This document shows positions 39,739 to 49,701 of a DNA stretch of 64,000 bases, one piece after another. Source of the DNA: Prorocentrum cordatum (lineage: Eukaryota > Sar > Dinophyceae > Prorocentrales > Prorocentraceae). Every line of letters begins with the position of its first letter. The stretch's first letter is position 1. The DNA is taken from assembly GCA_963575745.1 (NCBI GenBank), contig CAUYUJ010014562.1, forward strand, positions 1-64,000. The letters are read 5' to 3'. The notes beneath the pieces were generated by a model that did no database searches, was not told the origin of the DNA, and saw only the letters and a list, made by a program, of their open reading frames with translations. The position numbers and the translations under genes were made by a program.

Positions 39739-40137
39739 AGGAGGAGGAACAATAATAATAATAATAGACATCACAAGAAAACTAATAGTAATCATGCTAG
39801 CAATGTAAATGCTAAGCTCAGAAGAAGAGTAGTAATACCTATAAGAAGAAGCTGTATACGAATAACACTGACAATACTATTAATGCGAAGAAGAATATTC
39901 ATATGACAAGTGACACTACTACTGGTACTCATCATATCAATACTCATAATAATACTGGTACTACTACTAATCAGGCTAAGCGCACTAACAGTAATAATCA
40001 TGATGCATATATCAATCGCAAAACTACTATTAATAAGAAGAAGAACAATCATACTCATCTTAATCCTAACAGTACTACCAGAAATAATAATTATTACGTA
40101 TGAGTAATCACGATGATGCTAAGAATAAGGAAGAGAA
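39739..40137. repeat. AT-rich island 1 (degenerate trinucleotide)
   Basis: Sharp switch from GGA to A/T-rich triplets (AAT, ACT, ATC, CAT, AAG). Composition contrasts strongly with surrounding GC-rich DNA. Several frames are open through it (Asn/Thr/His-rich), consistent with period-3 repeat decay rather than a gene. It shares texture with islands 2 and 3 but is not a close copy. Confidence 0.75.
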
Positions 40138-40143
40138 GAAGAA

Positions 40144-40634
40144 GGGGGGGAGGAGGAGGAGGAGGAGGAGGATGGAGCGGAGGAGGAGGAGGAGGAAAAG
40201 GATGAGGCGGAGGAGGAGGAGGATGAAGAGGATGAGGAGGAGGAGGGAGGAGGAGGGAGAAGGGGAGGAGGAGGAGGCGGAGGAGGAGGAGGAGGAGGAG
40301 GAGGAGGAGGAGGAGGAGGAGGAGGAGAGGAGGAGGAGGCGGAGGCGGAGGAGGAGGAGGAGGAGGAGGAGGAGGAGGAGGAGGAGGAGAGGAGGAAGAG
40401 GAGGAAGAGGAGGAGGAGGAGGAGGAGAGGAGGAGGAGGAGGAGGAGGAGGAGAGGAGGAGGAGGGGGGGGGGGAAGAGGCGGAGGAGGAAGAGGAGGAG
40501 AAACAGGGAGCGGAGGAGGAGGAGGAGCAGCAGGAGGAGGAGGAGCAGCAGGAGGAGGAGGAGGAGGCTGAGGAGGAGGAGGCGGAGAAGGAGGAGGAGG
40601 GAACGGAGGAGGAGGAGCAGGAGGAGCAGGAGGA
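40144..40634. repeat. (GGA)n array between AT islands 1 and 2
   Basis: About 490 bp of GGA with GCGGAGG, GCAGCAGG and AAACAGGGAGCGG interruptions. The interruption pattern in its second half matches 48570-48773. Confidence 0.95.
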
Positions 40635-40636
40635 CT

Positions 40637-40990
40637 AAACATAATACTCAGAAAACAACTATGAATAAGGATGATAGCAATGTAAACAATAGAAACCAGA
40701 AGTTTGATAGTAATAATCATAAGGGTGGTAAGCTGAATACTAATACTAGTGATCACACTACTAACGCGAATAATACTATCAATAGTAATCGTGGCGCTAC
40801 TAACAATACCATTGATATTCATATTCAAACTAATAATACGAGCACTAATACAACTGGTGCTATCACTACCACGAATACAAACACTGATCACAATACTACG
40901 CGTACTAACTACAGTACTAATCATAATGGACATAAGTCGGAAAAAAAACAGATTACGACACTTACGAAGCATACGAAGAAGAAGACGAAG
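40637..40990. repeat. AT-rich island 2, near-identical to island 3
   Basis: Begins TAAACATAATACTCAGAAAA and ends ACGAAGCATACGAAGAAGAA. Aligns with 48775-49125 at roughly 90 percent identity by eye, including single-copy-like parts such as GCTATCACTACCACGAAT. Confidence 0.85.
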
Positions 40991-40994
40991 ACAA

Positions 40995-41567
40995 AGAGGA
41001 GGAGGAGGAGGAGGGAGCGGAGGAGGAGGAGGAGGAAAAGGATGAGGCGGAGGAGGAGGAGGATAAGGAGGAGGAGGAGGAGGAGAAGGAGGAGGAGGAG
41101 GAGGAGGAGGAGGGGGGAGGAGGAGGCGGTGAGGAGGAGGAGAAGGAGGAGGAGGAGAGGAGGAGGAGCAGGGAGTGGAGGAGGAGGAGGAGCAGCAGGA
41201 GGAGGAGGAGGAGGAGGCGGAGGAGGAGGAGGAGGAGGCGCAGGAGAGGAGGGGAGGGGGAGGAGGAGGAGGCGGAGAATGAGGAGGAGGAGAAGGAGGA
41301 GGGGAGGAGGAAGAGGAGGCGGAGGAGGAGGAGGAGGAGGAGGAGGAGGAGGAGGAGGAAGCAGAGGAGGAGGCGAAGGAGGAGAAGGAGGAGGAGGAGG
41401 AGGAGGAGGAGGAGGAGGAGGAGGAGGAGGGAGAGGAGGCACGGGGAAGGAGGAGGAGGAGGAGGAGGAGGAGGAGGAGGAGAGGAGGAGGAGGAGGAGG
41501 AGGAGGAGGAGGAAGCAGAGGAGGAGGCGAAGGAGGAGAAGGAGGAGGAGGAGGAGGAGGAGGAGGA
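40995..41567. repeat. (GGA)n array at the 3' side of LINE1
   Basis: GGA repeats whose start (GGGAGCGG...AAAAGGATGAGGCGG) matches the array after island 3 at 49140. On the minus strand this is (TCC)n immediately following the LINE1 3' end. Confidence 0.95.
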
Positions 41568-41569
41568 CC

Positions 41570-44500
41570 TTTTTGGACTTTTTGCGCAGCACAGCGTGCT
41601 AAAAAAAGGAGGGGGAAAACAGAGGGAGGAGGCCAAGCACCTGCACCCACGGTGGCTACTCCGTAGCAGCCACCCCCAGCGCCTCCTCCTCCCCGCAAGG
41701 GGAAGAGGGCGCGTCGGGTCTCGGCGGTCTTCGGCCTGGGCCTCTCGACCTCCGTCGGGGCCTTGGACCGCTTGGGGTCCGCCGAAGAGGCGTCCGCCAG
41801 AGCCCGCCGAGCCCTTCGACGCACCAGGGCAGCGGTGAGGTCCCAGGCGTCTGTGGCGGGGACAATCTGGGCGGCCAAAGTCCAGGAGCGCTCAGCGGCT
41901 TCAGAAGCCGCTTCATCGGCTAACTGATTGCCACTGGCAAGAAAAACTTCGTGATGGGAGAGGGAGGAGTCGTCAGGGGACAGGTGCGAGGGCGTCCATT
42001 CGACCGAGACATGCCCTGGGCCTCGGTCGTCGATGGCGCAACGAATTCGCAGCCACAAATCGCTGTTCCTCACCCCCAAGCTCCAAGGTCGGCCCCGACT
42101 CCACCCCGTCATGAGAGGCTTGTGGTCCGTCACAAAGTGGACAGGACCAGTGGTGCTTTCCAGACAGAGTGCGAAAGCCTGCAGCTCCGACCTGGGCACC
42201 GTTTGCGAGGGGCCTCGCAAAATCCCGGAGATGCCCCCCAAGACGGCCCAACGCAAAGGTCCCTCCCCAGGTCGCGCGTCCCTGATCACAACAACAGCGG
42301 AGCCACAACGACGGCGACGAGGGTCGGACGAAAAGCGTCCTCCAGCTCCGTCCCCGAAGCCGACCAACGGGCTGCTGCCAGGGTCTCTAGAGCAGGCTCC
42401 AAGAGGGACCTCACCAAGTTGGGCTCTGCTCAGGCTCTCCAACGGCTCCCTGAAAACAGGGTGGGTGACACGGGTAGGCGGAACACCTCTCAGCCAAAGG
42501 CTTGGTTCAGATTCAACAGACGCTAACGCTTGCGGAATCAAATGATCAGTAGACGTGAAATCACTGTGATCTTTATTGCAGGGGCAACGCCAAATGCGAT
42601 GCGCAAGAGTTTCTTCCTCCTGCTGGCATCGCGGACACAGGCGGTCAGCGGGCTCACTCAGAGGGTGCTGCCTGTCCATCGTCCACTGGGCGCCCGTGAC
42701 CACGCACAAATTGAGGCCGAACAGGTCAAGCTCCCCCTTCTTGACGAAGTGGCTGAGCTCCAGCCTGGCCCAATAGAGGTCAGCTCCCTCAGCCAGGCCA
42801 TCACCTGCCATGTGCTTCGACGCATTGCTCCAAAGCTGAGCGCGAAAATCAGTGACCACGTCGTCCAGCAGCTCGGAGATGTCGAACCCAGTGGGGTCGT
42901 AGCCTGCACGTCGTGCGGTTGGGATCAGCCACTCCTCGATTCCTCCGACAGTGGGCCTCCTCCAACGTAGAACCGAGGGTACTTCCCATCCCGCGTCAAG
43001 CAAAGTCGCAATAACAGCTCCAATAGGTCCTTTGACCAGTCTCCATCTCTTGCTGGCGCCAACTGCGAGAAGCCGCCGATGAATGACAGTCCAAGCATTT
43101 TCGACTCGATGGTGAATGCTGGTGTCGGTCTTCCAGAGACAGAGAAATTCTGAAAGAAGGCCTCGACGTAACTCCAGGGCTGGATCCTTGAGACCGTAAA
43201 GGACCGCCAGTGTTGTCGTAAGACACCTGCCCTTCATGGGCCCAGCTCCCGCCAAGGCTGCCTGCCGCCTGACGGCGAGGACGTTGGACGGCGACATGCC
43301 CTGGGCCTGGTGTCCGCAGGAGCCTTGAGGAGCTGCGCCTGTGGTCCAAAGACCCTGAGCTTCGCGCCGTAGAGGAGCATGTCTGCGTATGCGGGCAACG
43401 CGAGCCGCCCTCCTCTTGCTGGCAGTCAACCTCATTCTGTCCTTAGCGACTGTGCGCCGTTCGCCAGAAGCTGCATCGATGCCAAGATCCGTGCCGTGAA
43501 GACCGAACCGTACAGGGATACCTCGCTTCTGCAATTGAGCGGCTGTCCTCCTCCCGTCCTGCGGAACGGTGGCAATGAGCACAGACTTGTCCGAAAGCTT
43601 GAGACGGAATTGCTTGGCGAGGTCGGCCAGAGTGACCGTGGCGTGAAGGATCTCTGTCTGGACCTTGGCCTGCGTGCCCCCTGCGCGGGCCACAGTATCA
43701 TCGATGAATGTCCAGAAGGTGCTGAAACTCGCTCTGCGATGTGCCGCCTCCATCAAAGGATGTAAAAACAACTTGGCAATCCTTACCCCATGCGGGGATC
43801 CTGCAACAAGTGACCTGGTGGCGTAGATGGCGTCTGTAACGCCGAGAGAGCCACGCAGGAACCGCGGCCCAGCACACATCTCCAACCCCAGTAACACCAC
43901 AATCGCTGGGAACTTGAGATCGAGTGCAGCCTGCTCGATGAGGATCCAGGACAACGAGTCGTAGAACTTCTCGAAGTCCAGGAGAAGGGTCGCCGCCGAG
44001 ATGCCAAGCGCCACTGCGGATTCATCGAGCAGCGCTCGCAAGAGACCTGCTCGAAGCGAGCTGTTGCCCGCCACTGCAGTGTCCCAGAAATCAGAGAGCT
44101 CCTTAGTCCATGTGGACGTGACGCCTGCTCTCACGCGGGACCATATCTTTGCCGTCTCTGGAAGTAATCCAATGACCCTCTCTCCTCCTTTGGGTTTGGG
44201 TAATAATGCTCCAATAGATGCCAAGATCTGAGCAGGCCACACTCCATGTTCTTCAATACTGTTGAGAAGCCTGCAGTAATCACACCGACCTTCGAGTGGG
44301 AGTCGCTGGATGTCCAGCGGTGTGATGGAGTCAACTCCGCATGCCTTGGTGCCTAAAACCCTGATAACATTGTCCACCTGCTCGATGCTGACTGGATCCA
44401 GCTCCTCCTCGCGGCTCTGCGCGTGCAGGCGCTTGAACATGGCGAGGATGTCGGCCTGAGAGTCGACTGGGTCGTGCCAGAGTCTCTCCCAGGTGGATCT

Positions 44501-45427
44501 GGCGTGTTCCATCCTGATAGTTGGGTCTCCAACGACTCGCCCATCCACTAAGGGGTCGGAAGAGACCGCCTTGGGTTCCTTCACCAATGAGTGGAGCAGT
44601 CCTGGCTTAGACGCCCAAACTCCCTTGGCCCAACGGATGAACGAATGCCGCCTCAAGGTCAAACATCTTGCCTGAGAACGACAGGCCAGCTTCTCAGTTA
44701 AGCAAGCAAAATCTTCGCGCTCCATCTCAGTGGCGCTAGCAAATGCGCGCGACCAGGAGATCCACCGCTGCTGATTAGCGGTGCCCTCAGCGCCTGGACC
44801 AAAGAAATCCGATGGGTCGAAGCTGCTAGCGTCGTTGGTGTAGCGACCAAGAGCTGCGGTACAAATCGCTATCTGGCGAGGATCCTTGCCATGTCGTAGA
44901 AGAGCCATGATTCTTTGAACCAAGGTGAGAACAGTTCCCCACCATTCTCCAGTTCCATCAGTCATGTGCACTCGCCCTGGGGTAGCTCTGGTCTGCATCC
45001 ATTGTAAAGAAAATCCAGCTGCGCGTGGAGCCCGTTGTCGAAGGTCGAGTTGATGATGAAGTGCGAAAGCACGTTCCACTCCTGAGGACCACCGCGCGTA
45101 CTGTCTGGTGACGGCGCCAAGGCCGAGTGCGTTGATATGGCCCAACAACTCAGACTCGACCACACTGCAACATTGAGAGCTGAGCCTCTCCATGGAGGGC
45201 TGCTCTTCCCACAGGTCTGAAGGTATGTGAAAAGAGACCTGGGACCCAGGATCCAACGTGCCCCTTGAGGGGTGTAGTGCATCGTAGTCTTCCAGCAGAT
45301 CGGGTGGTACGCGTGCCCGTTCTTGCTCTTGCCGTTGGGCTCGAAGTATAGACCTCTTGCTGCTAGGGTCCGAAGCGAGCTTGGGTCTGGCTACCTTTGG
45401 AAACGGTTCAGGTAACAAAAGTTTCTG
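41570..45427 (-). CDS. LINE1 ORF2: reverse transcriptase + zinc motif + RNase H
   Basis: In-frame continuation after the TAA. RT: NVIRVLGTKACGVDSITPLD, GLLPETAKIWSRVRAG, motif A LLLDFEKFYDSLSW (about 43954-43985), motif B-like GSPHGVRIAKLF, motif C FIDDTVARAG (about 43694-43708). A Cys-His motif LCPRCQQEEETLAHRIWRC follows (42578-42640). RNase H: GFGDGAGG, RSELQAFALC, FVTDHKPLM and GNQLADEAAS supply the D-E-D-D catalytic set. All RT and RNase H catalytic residues look intact. No stop precedes the flanking (TCC)n, so the frame reads through it to about 40094 as poly-Pro/Leu/Ser; the end given is the element boundary, not a stop codon. Confidence 0.82.
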
Positions 45428-45430
45428 TTA

Positions 45431-45841
45431 CCACCATCTGCGCATGCCATCGTGAACGTCAACTTGCAGTGCACAATGCGTCTTCCACGGGACCTGAGGC
45501 TGCGACCGAACTCGGTATCTGGAAGCTGTTCCGTACTTGGCCATTGCGAAATCAAAGAGGGAGCCCTCCTGCCCTTTATCGCACGTGGTGCTGGCGTCAG
45601 CAGGTAGAATGAGTGTGCCCCCAATTTTATCAGGCCACCCAGATCCTTCCAATGAAGTTGGTGAAATATTCCAGTCGCCGATAACCAACCAAGGGTCTGC
45701 AAGCCCATGAAGGAAAGAAGCTAACGCAACCAGCACCTGACGATTTCTGCCAGAAACTCCCAATCCTGGCCAAAGATAAACTGATACCAAGACCAGGTTG
45801 CCCGAGGACAAATGCAGGATCATGGCGGCGAACCCGCGCAT
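45431..45841 (-). pseudogene. LINE1 AP-endonuclease, second half, frame-shifted from the first
   Basis: Continues with LVLVSVYLWPGLG, LVIGDWNISP (the GDxN motif, about 45670-45690) and VPWKTHCALQ near the end, where EEP enzymes usually have S-D-H; here the Asp position is Thr. It ends at a TAA (45428-45430) in the same frame as the downstream RT, so a single nonsense codon separates them. The micro-duplication upstream (GGATCATGGCGGC repeated at 45830 and 45851) explains the loss of frame. Confidence 0.65.
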
Positions 45842-45899
45842 AGGTCAGGATCATGGCGGCCAACCCGCGCATGCCCGAGGACAAATGCAGGATCAGGTT

Positions 45900-46850
45900 G
45901 GCGTGCAGCTTGTGCATATTGCCGAATGGCCTGCAGCGAGGTGGTAGCCAGATGCTTCTTGGCCATGGCCCATTCACCGCCAGACGAACCTCCTCGTCCT
46001 GTTGGAGTGCTCCCTGTGGCGCAGACCTTCCAACCGTCTTTGTCCAGTTCGATCTCCGTCTTGGAGTGGAACGTGGCGGCGGTGACATGAGTCTCCACCA
46101 GACAAAACACAGAGTAAGGGGCTGTGTTGACATAACGCTGCGCTTGAGGCCCCCACTCAGTGATGTTACCGTAAAGGATCGAAAAATCTTTCTCGTCGGA
46201 TATGAGCTTGGAGGGGGCTGGAGCGGCCAAAGCCTGCGCTGCTGGTGCGCTGAGGCCAGCCCCAAGGCCCGAAGGGCCGCCGCAAGAGGCAGCCTGGTCC
46301 GCCCTAGCCTCAGGGGGCCTGGCGGTGGCGCCAGGTGGAGTGGGGCCTCCCTCCGCCTCGAACGGCGAGTCCTGGTGGAAACGCTCGTTGCCCTCCTCAA
46401 GCTCCAGATCCTCGAACGGATCAAGCTCGGCGTCGTACAGGTGCGCCGTCGTAACGGAAGGGACAGAGGCCTGCGGTCCCGTAGATGCGCGAGGCGCAGC
46501 CCTCGGGGGAGGGCTGTCATTAAGGGCAGCATACGCCAGCCCGCCAAGCGCACCCGTCAGCGAGGCTTGACCCGATGCGCCCGAAGAAGTACGAGTGGCC
46601 GAAATCCTCATACTCGGGGATGGCGTAGCTCCGCGCGACGCAGAACGCGATGAACGTCTTGCCTGCGGTGCACGTGCCGCCGAGCCTTGAGCCGCAGTCG
46701 GCGAAATGCTCACCTCCAACGGTGCTGTAGTTGTCTCGCTTCCAAAAGCGCGCTCCTCATCCGAGTCGAGGAAGAATTCGACTGGGTAGGGCCAGGGGCG
46801 CCCGCCGAAACAACATGCCGACAAAACTCGGCGTGGCGCCCCTCGATCTG
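45900..46850 (-). CDS. LINE1 ORF2 N-terminal part: linker and start of AP-endonuclease
   Basis: In the frame that overlaps ORF1, a Ser/Pro/Ala linker is followed by DFSILYGNITEWG (N-terminal Asn motif), VFCLVETHV (the catalytic Glu motif) and WKVCATGSTPTGRGG. The frame is lost at a local duplication at 45825-45900. The frame is open all the way from the leader ATG at 48318, so the true ORF2 start is not determinable from sequence alone; overlap or reinitiation after ORF1 is likely. Confidence 0.6.
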
Positions 46851-46852
46851 CG

Positions 46853-48157
46853 TTAGGCTGTGGACGGAGCCCCTGATGCTGCAGGGGAGGGGGCGGCGCC
46901 AGGAGCACCAGGGGCGGCCTCTGCGGAGGTGGTGGAAGCAGCCTCCTGCTGAGCGTAGAGCTCCTCCTGGGCCGACTTGGCCTTGGCTCTGGCAGCAGCG
47001 CGCATGGCCTCGGCCCCAGCTGGAGCACTTGTTGCCGCAGCGGCGCCAGCAGGCCCAGCCCCGTCAGTAGAAGCAGCAGCAGCGGGGCCAGCAGCAGCGC
47101 CAGCCGCATCGCTGCCGTCCACGCGCCTGCGCTTGGCCTCCTCCCTGGCGCGCAGCTTGCGAGCCTCCTCACGCAGCTCCAGGATGCGCTGCGCCGAGGG
47201 ACCGAGGACCTCCTGGACCTTGGTCTGGACGCTGTCGGCCAGCTCCTGCTTGATGCGCTCCCAGTCCACGCGTGCCTGCTCGTCGAGCTCCAGGCCCGAG
47301 AGATCGAACAGCGGCCCGTCCACGATCTGAAGCGAGCCCTCGTCGACGAGCGTCGAAAGGTTGATCGCCGAAGAAGAGGGTGGCGCCGCTGACGGCGGCG
47401 CCGAGGCCTTGACCTGCTTGGCGCAGGCCGCCTCCCAGTCCTGCTGCGCCGCATGGGCGCTGGCGGCCGCCTCGTCCTCTGCGGCCTGGGCGTCGGCGAG
47501 CCACTGCTGGCCTTCCAGAACGCGGGCCGAGCAGGTCTCAAGCCATGCCAGCGCCCTCCTGCAAGCCACGCCTTTGGCCCGCACTTCCTCCTCAAGGAGT
47601 GGCGCCTTCTGCGGGGCACCCGCGCCAGCAGCAGCTGCCTGCGCCTCCTTCTTGGCCTGCACCGCCGCCTTGAGCTTGAGAAGCTCGTCGCAGTCCGAGC
47701 CGAGCTCCTTCTCGAAGAACTCGAAGGGGTCAGCGGCTTGAGCAGGCTGCTGCTGCTGCTGCTGCTGCCCTTCGCGGCCACCATGAGGAACCCAGCCCGC
47801 CTGCTGGTAGACCCATGGCCGACGCTGGACGGCCTGGGCCTTCGGTGCGGGCCGGGGCAAAGGTGGTCCCTTGGCGCCCTTGCCTCCTGCTTGAGCCCAG
47901 GGAGGAGCCGCAGGGGCATCTGCCGCTGGCTCTGCCTCAGGAGGAGGCGTTGCGGCCTGCGGTGGGCCCCAAACCCACTGGCCGCGGGGACGCTTGTCCT
48001 CCGAAGGGCTCGGCACCATGGCGCCTCCGCACTGGTAGCACCAGTGGTTGTTCTTGAAATTCCAGCGGAATCTGCAGGAAGTGCATGTGATGTACGTCGT
48101 CTTGGCCCCTGCCGCTGGAGCCGAGCGAACGCCGCCCTTCTTGCCGCCGCCTCCCAT
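46853..48157 (-). CDS. LINE1 ORF1 protein with Cys4 zinc motif
   Basis: 434 residues from ATG 48157 (MGGGGKKGG). Residues 25-43 hold C-x2-C-x11-C-x2-C (CTSC...CYQC) with Trp32 and Asn33, close to a RanBP2-type zinc finger. Then come a Pro/Ala-rich linker, a Gln run, and a charged helical region with DWERIKQELADSVQTKVQEV and ILELREEARKLRAREEAKRR that could form a coiled coil. The C-terminus is Ala-rich. An RNA-binding/chaperone role in the retrotransposon particle is the family expectation, inferred here from position and the zinc motif. The leader-proximal ATG at 48318 is in another frame, which also stays open through ORF1. The start was chosen as the first ATG in the zinc-motif frame. Confidence 0.75.
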   Translation of the reverse strand: MGGGGKKGGVRSAPAAGAKTTYITCTSCRFRWNFKNNHWCYQCGGAMVPSPSEDKRPRGQWVWGPPQAATPPPEAEPAADAPAAPPWAQAGGKGAKGPPLPRPAPKAQAVQRRPWVYQQAGWVPHGGREGQQQQQQQPAQAADPFEFFEKELGSDCDELLKLKAAVQAKKEAQAAAAGAGAPQKAPLLEEEVRAKGVACRRALAWLETCSARVLEGQQWLADAQAAEDEAAASAHAAQQDWEAACAKQVKASAPPSAAPPSSSAINLSTLVDEGSLQIVDGPLFDLSGLELDEQARVDWERIKQELADSVQTKVQEVLGPSAQRILELREEARKLRAREEAKRRRVDGSDAAGAAAGPAAAASTDGAGPAGAAAATSAPAGAEAMRAAARAKAKSAQEELYAQQEAASTTSAEAAPGAPGAAPSPAASGAPSTA

Positions 48158-48318
48158 TGCTGATGCGAGGGAGGCTGCTCTCCCAGTGAAGGGGGCAGGC
48201 GATGGACTGGGGCGGACCAGCCCTCGCAGAGAGGATGTCGGGCGCAAGCACCCTGGCACTGCCGCGGACTAGCGGTATCCAGTTCGGCCAATGCGGGCTC
48301 CGCCCGCACGAAAGGCAT

Positions 48319-48340
48319 CTTGAGCCAAAATGGCTACGGA
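48319..48340 (-). other. DinoSL spliced-leader relic
   Basis: On the minus strand this 22-nt stretch reads TCCGTAGCCATTTTGGCT followed by CAAG, a full match to the conserved dinoflagellate trans-spliced leader consensus (first base T, within the variable D position). An ATG follows immediately at 48318. Such relics mark DNA copied from a trans-spliced mRNA. It is not a spliced-leader RNA gene: no donor GT or snRNA-like body follows the leader. Confidence 0.95.
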
Positions 48341-48773
48341 GGAGGAGGAGGAGGAGGAGGAGGAGGAGGAGGAGGAGGAGGAGGGAGGAGGAGGAGGAGG
48401 AGGAGGAGGAGGAGGAGGAGGAGGAGGAGGAGGAGGAGGAGAGGAGGAGGAGGAGGAGGAGGAGGAAGCAGAGAGGAGGCGAAGGAGGAGAAGGAGGAGG
48501 AGGAGGAGGAGGAGGAGGGAGAGGAGGAGCACGGGGGAGGAGGAGGAGGACGAGGAGGAGGAGGAGGAGGAGGAGGAGGAGGAGAGAGGAGGACGGGGGG
48601 GGGGAAGAGGCGGAGGAGGAAGAGGAGGAGAAAAACAGGGAGCGGAGGAGGAGGAGGAGGAGGAGGAGGAGGAGGAGCAGCAGCAGGAGGAGGAGGAGGC
48701 TGAGGAGGAGGAGGAGGCGGAGGAGGAGGAGGAGGAGGAGGGAACGGAGGAGGAGCAAGAGGAGGAGGAGGAC
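48341..48773. repeat. (GGA)n array at the 5' side of LINE1
   Basis: GGA repeats abutting the first base of the spliced leader. The part from 48570 on matches 40440-40634 in its interruption pattern. Confidence 0.95.
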
Positions 48774-48774
48774 T

Positions 48775-49125
48775 AAACATAATAATCAGAAAACAACTAA
48801 GAATAATGATGATAGCAATGTAAACAATAGAAACCAGAAGGTTGATAGTAATAATCATAAGGGTGGCAAGCTGAATCCTAACAAAAGTGATCACACTACT
48901 AACGCGAATAATACTATCAATAGTAATCGTGGCGCTACTAAAAATACCATTGGTATTAATATTCAAGCTAATAATACGAGCACTCATACTACTGGTGCTA
49001 TCACTACCACGAATAATAACACTGATCACAATACGCATAATAACTACAGTAATTACTAATCATAGTGATCATAAGTCGAAAAAACAGATTACGACACATA
49101 CGAAGCATACGAAGAAGAAGGCGGA
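48775..49125. repeat. AT-rich island 3, near-identical to island 2
   Basis: Begins TAAACATAATAATCAGAAAA and ends ACGAAGCATACGAAGAAGAA. With island 2 it brackets LINE1 plus two GGA arrays. Confidence 0.85.
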
Positions 49126-49127
49126 GA

Positions 49128-49494
49128 CAACGAGGAGGAGGAGGGAGCGGAGGAGGAGGAGGAGGAGGAAAAGGATGAGGCGGAGGAGGAGGATGAAGAG
49201 GATGAGGAGGAGGAGGAGGCGGAGGAGGAGGAGGAAGAGAAGGAGGAGGAGGAGGAGGAGGAGGAGGAGGAGGGGGGAGGAGGAGGCGGATGAGGAGGAG
49301 GAGCAGGAGGAGGAGGAGGAGGCGGAGGAGGAGGAGGATGATGATGATGATGAGGAGGGAGGAGGAGGAGGAGGAGGGGAGGGGAGGAGGAGGAGGAGGA
49401 GGAGGAGGAGGAGGAGGAAGAAGAGGAGGAGGCGGAGGAGGAGGAGGAGGAGGAGGAGGGAGAGGAGGAGCACGGGGGAGGAGGAGGAGGAGGA
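49128..49494. repeat. (GGA)n array after island 3
   Basis: Starts with the same GGGAGCGG...AAAAGGATGAGGCGG order as 40995, includes a short GAT run at 49338-49350. Confidence 0.95.
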
Positions 49495-49518
49495 TGTGCT
49501 GCACGAGAGGCTGCCGCC

Positions 49519-49677
49519 ATGGAGGCCGCCATGCTCCCCGCCGGCTGGCCCGCGCCCCTGGAGATCGAGCCCGGGACGCCGCCGGCGGAGCCCGACGGTG
49601 GGACCGCGCGCGCCGCGCTGCCCGCCGCCGCGCTGCTGGTGGCCGTGGTCGCCCTGTGCGCGACGTCCGAGGAGTAG
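49519..49677 (+). CDS. candidate terminal exon with one membrane helix
   Basis: From ATG 49519, 52 codons to TAG 49675-49677: MEAAMLPAGWPAPLEIEPGT, a PPAEPDGG linker, and AALPAAALLVAVVALCA just before a TSEE end. Nearly every codon ends in G/C. The hydrophobic segment fits a C-terminal transmembrane anchor. The frame is open upstream into the GGA array, where GCTGCACGAG could be an acceptor. An M1 element begins 25 bp after the stop. Product unknown. Confidence 0.4.
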   Translation: MEAAMLPAGWPAPLEIEPGTPPAEPDGGTARAALPAAALLVAVVALCATSEE

Positions 49678-49701
49678 ATCGGCCACGCGCAGAGGGGGGT
49701 A

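Larger units (their letters stand above)
41568..48340 (-). mobile_element. LINE1: near full-length DinoSL-tagged non-LTR retrotransposon
   Basis: Minus-strand order: DinoSL sequence (48340-48319), ORF1 with a Cys4 zinc motif (48157-46853), AP-endonuclease (about 46220-45431), RT (about 44400-43500), Cys-His motif (42640-42575) and RNase H (42360-41905), then a short 3' region ending AAAGTCCAAAAAGG. Both ends abut (TCC)n, so the element sits in a microsatellite. The 5' end is exactly defined by the spliced leader, meaning the template was a trans-spliced RNA. The endonuclease carries a frameshifting micro-duplication and ORF2 one in-frame TAA, so this copy is probably inactive. Confidence 0.88.

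Noticed and set aside
45820-48318. 832-codon minus frame starting at the ATG directly after the spliced leader
   Set aside because: Only its last ~250 codons (endonuclease start) are domain-like. From 48318 to 46860 it is Arg/Ser/Pro shadow of ORF1, which carries the zinc motif in another frame. Kept only as part of ORF2.
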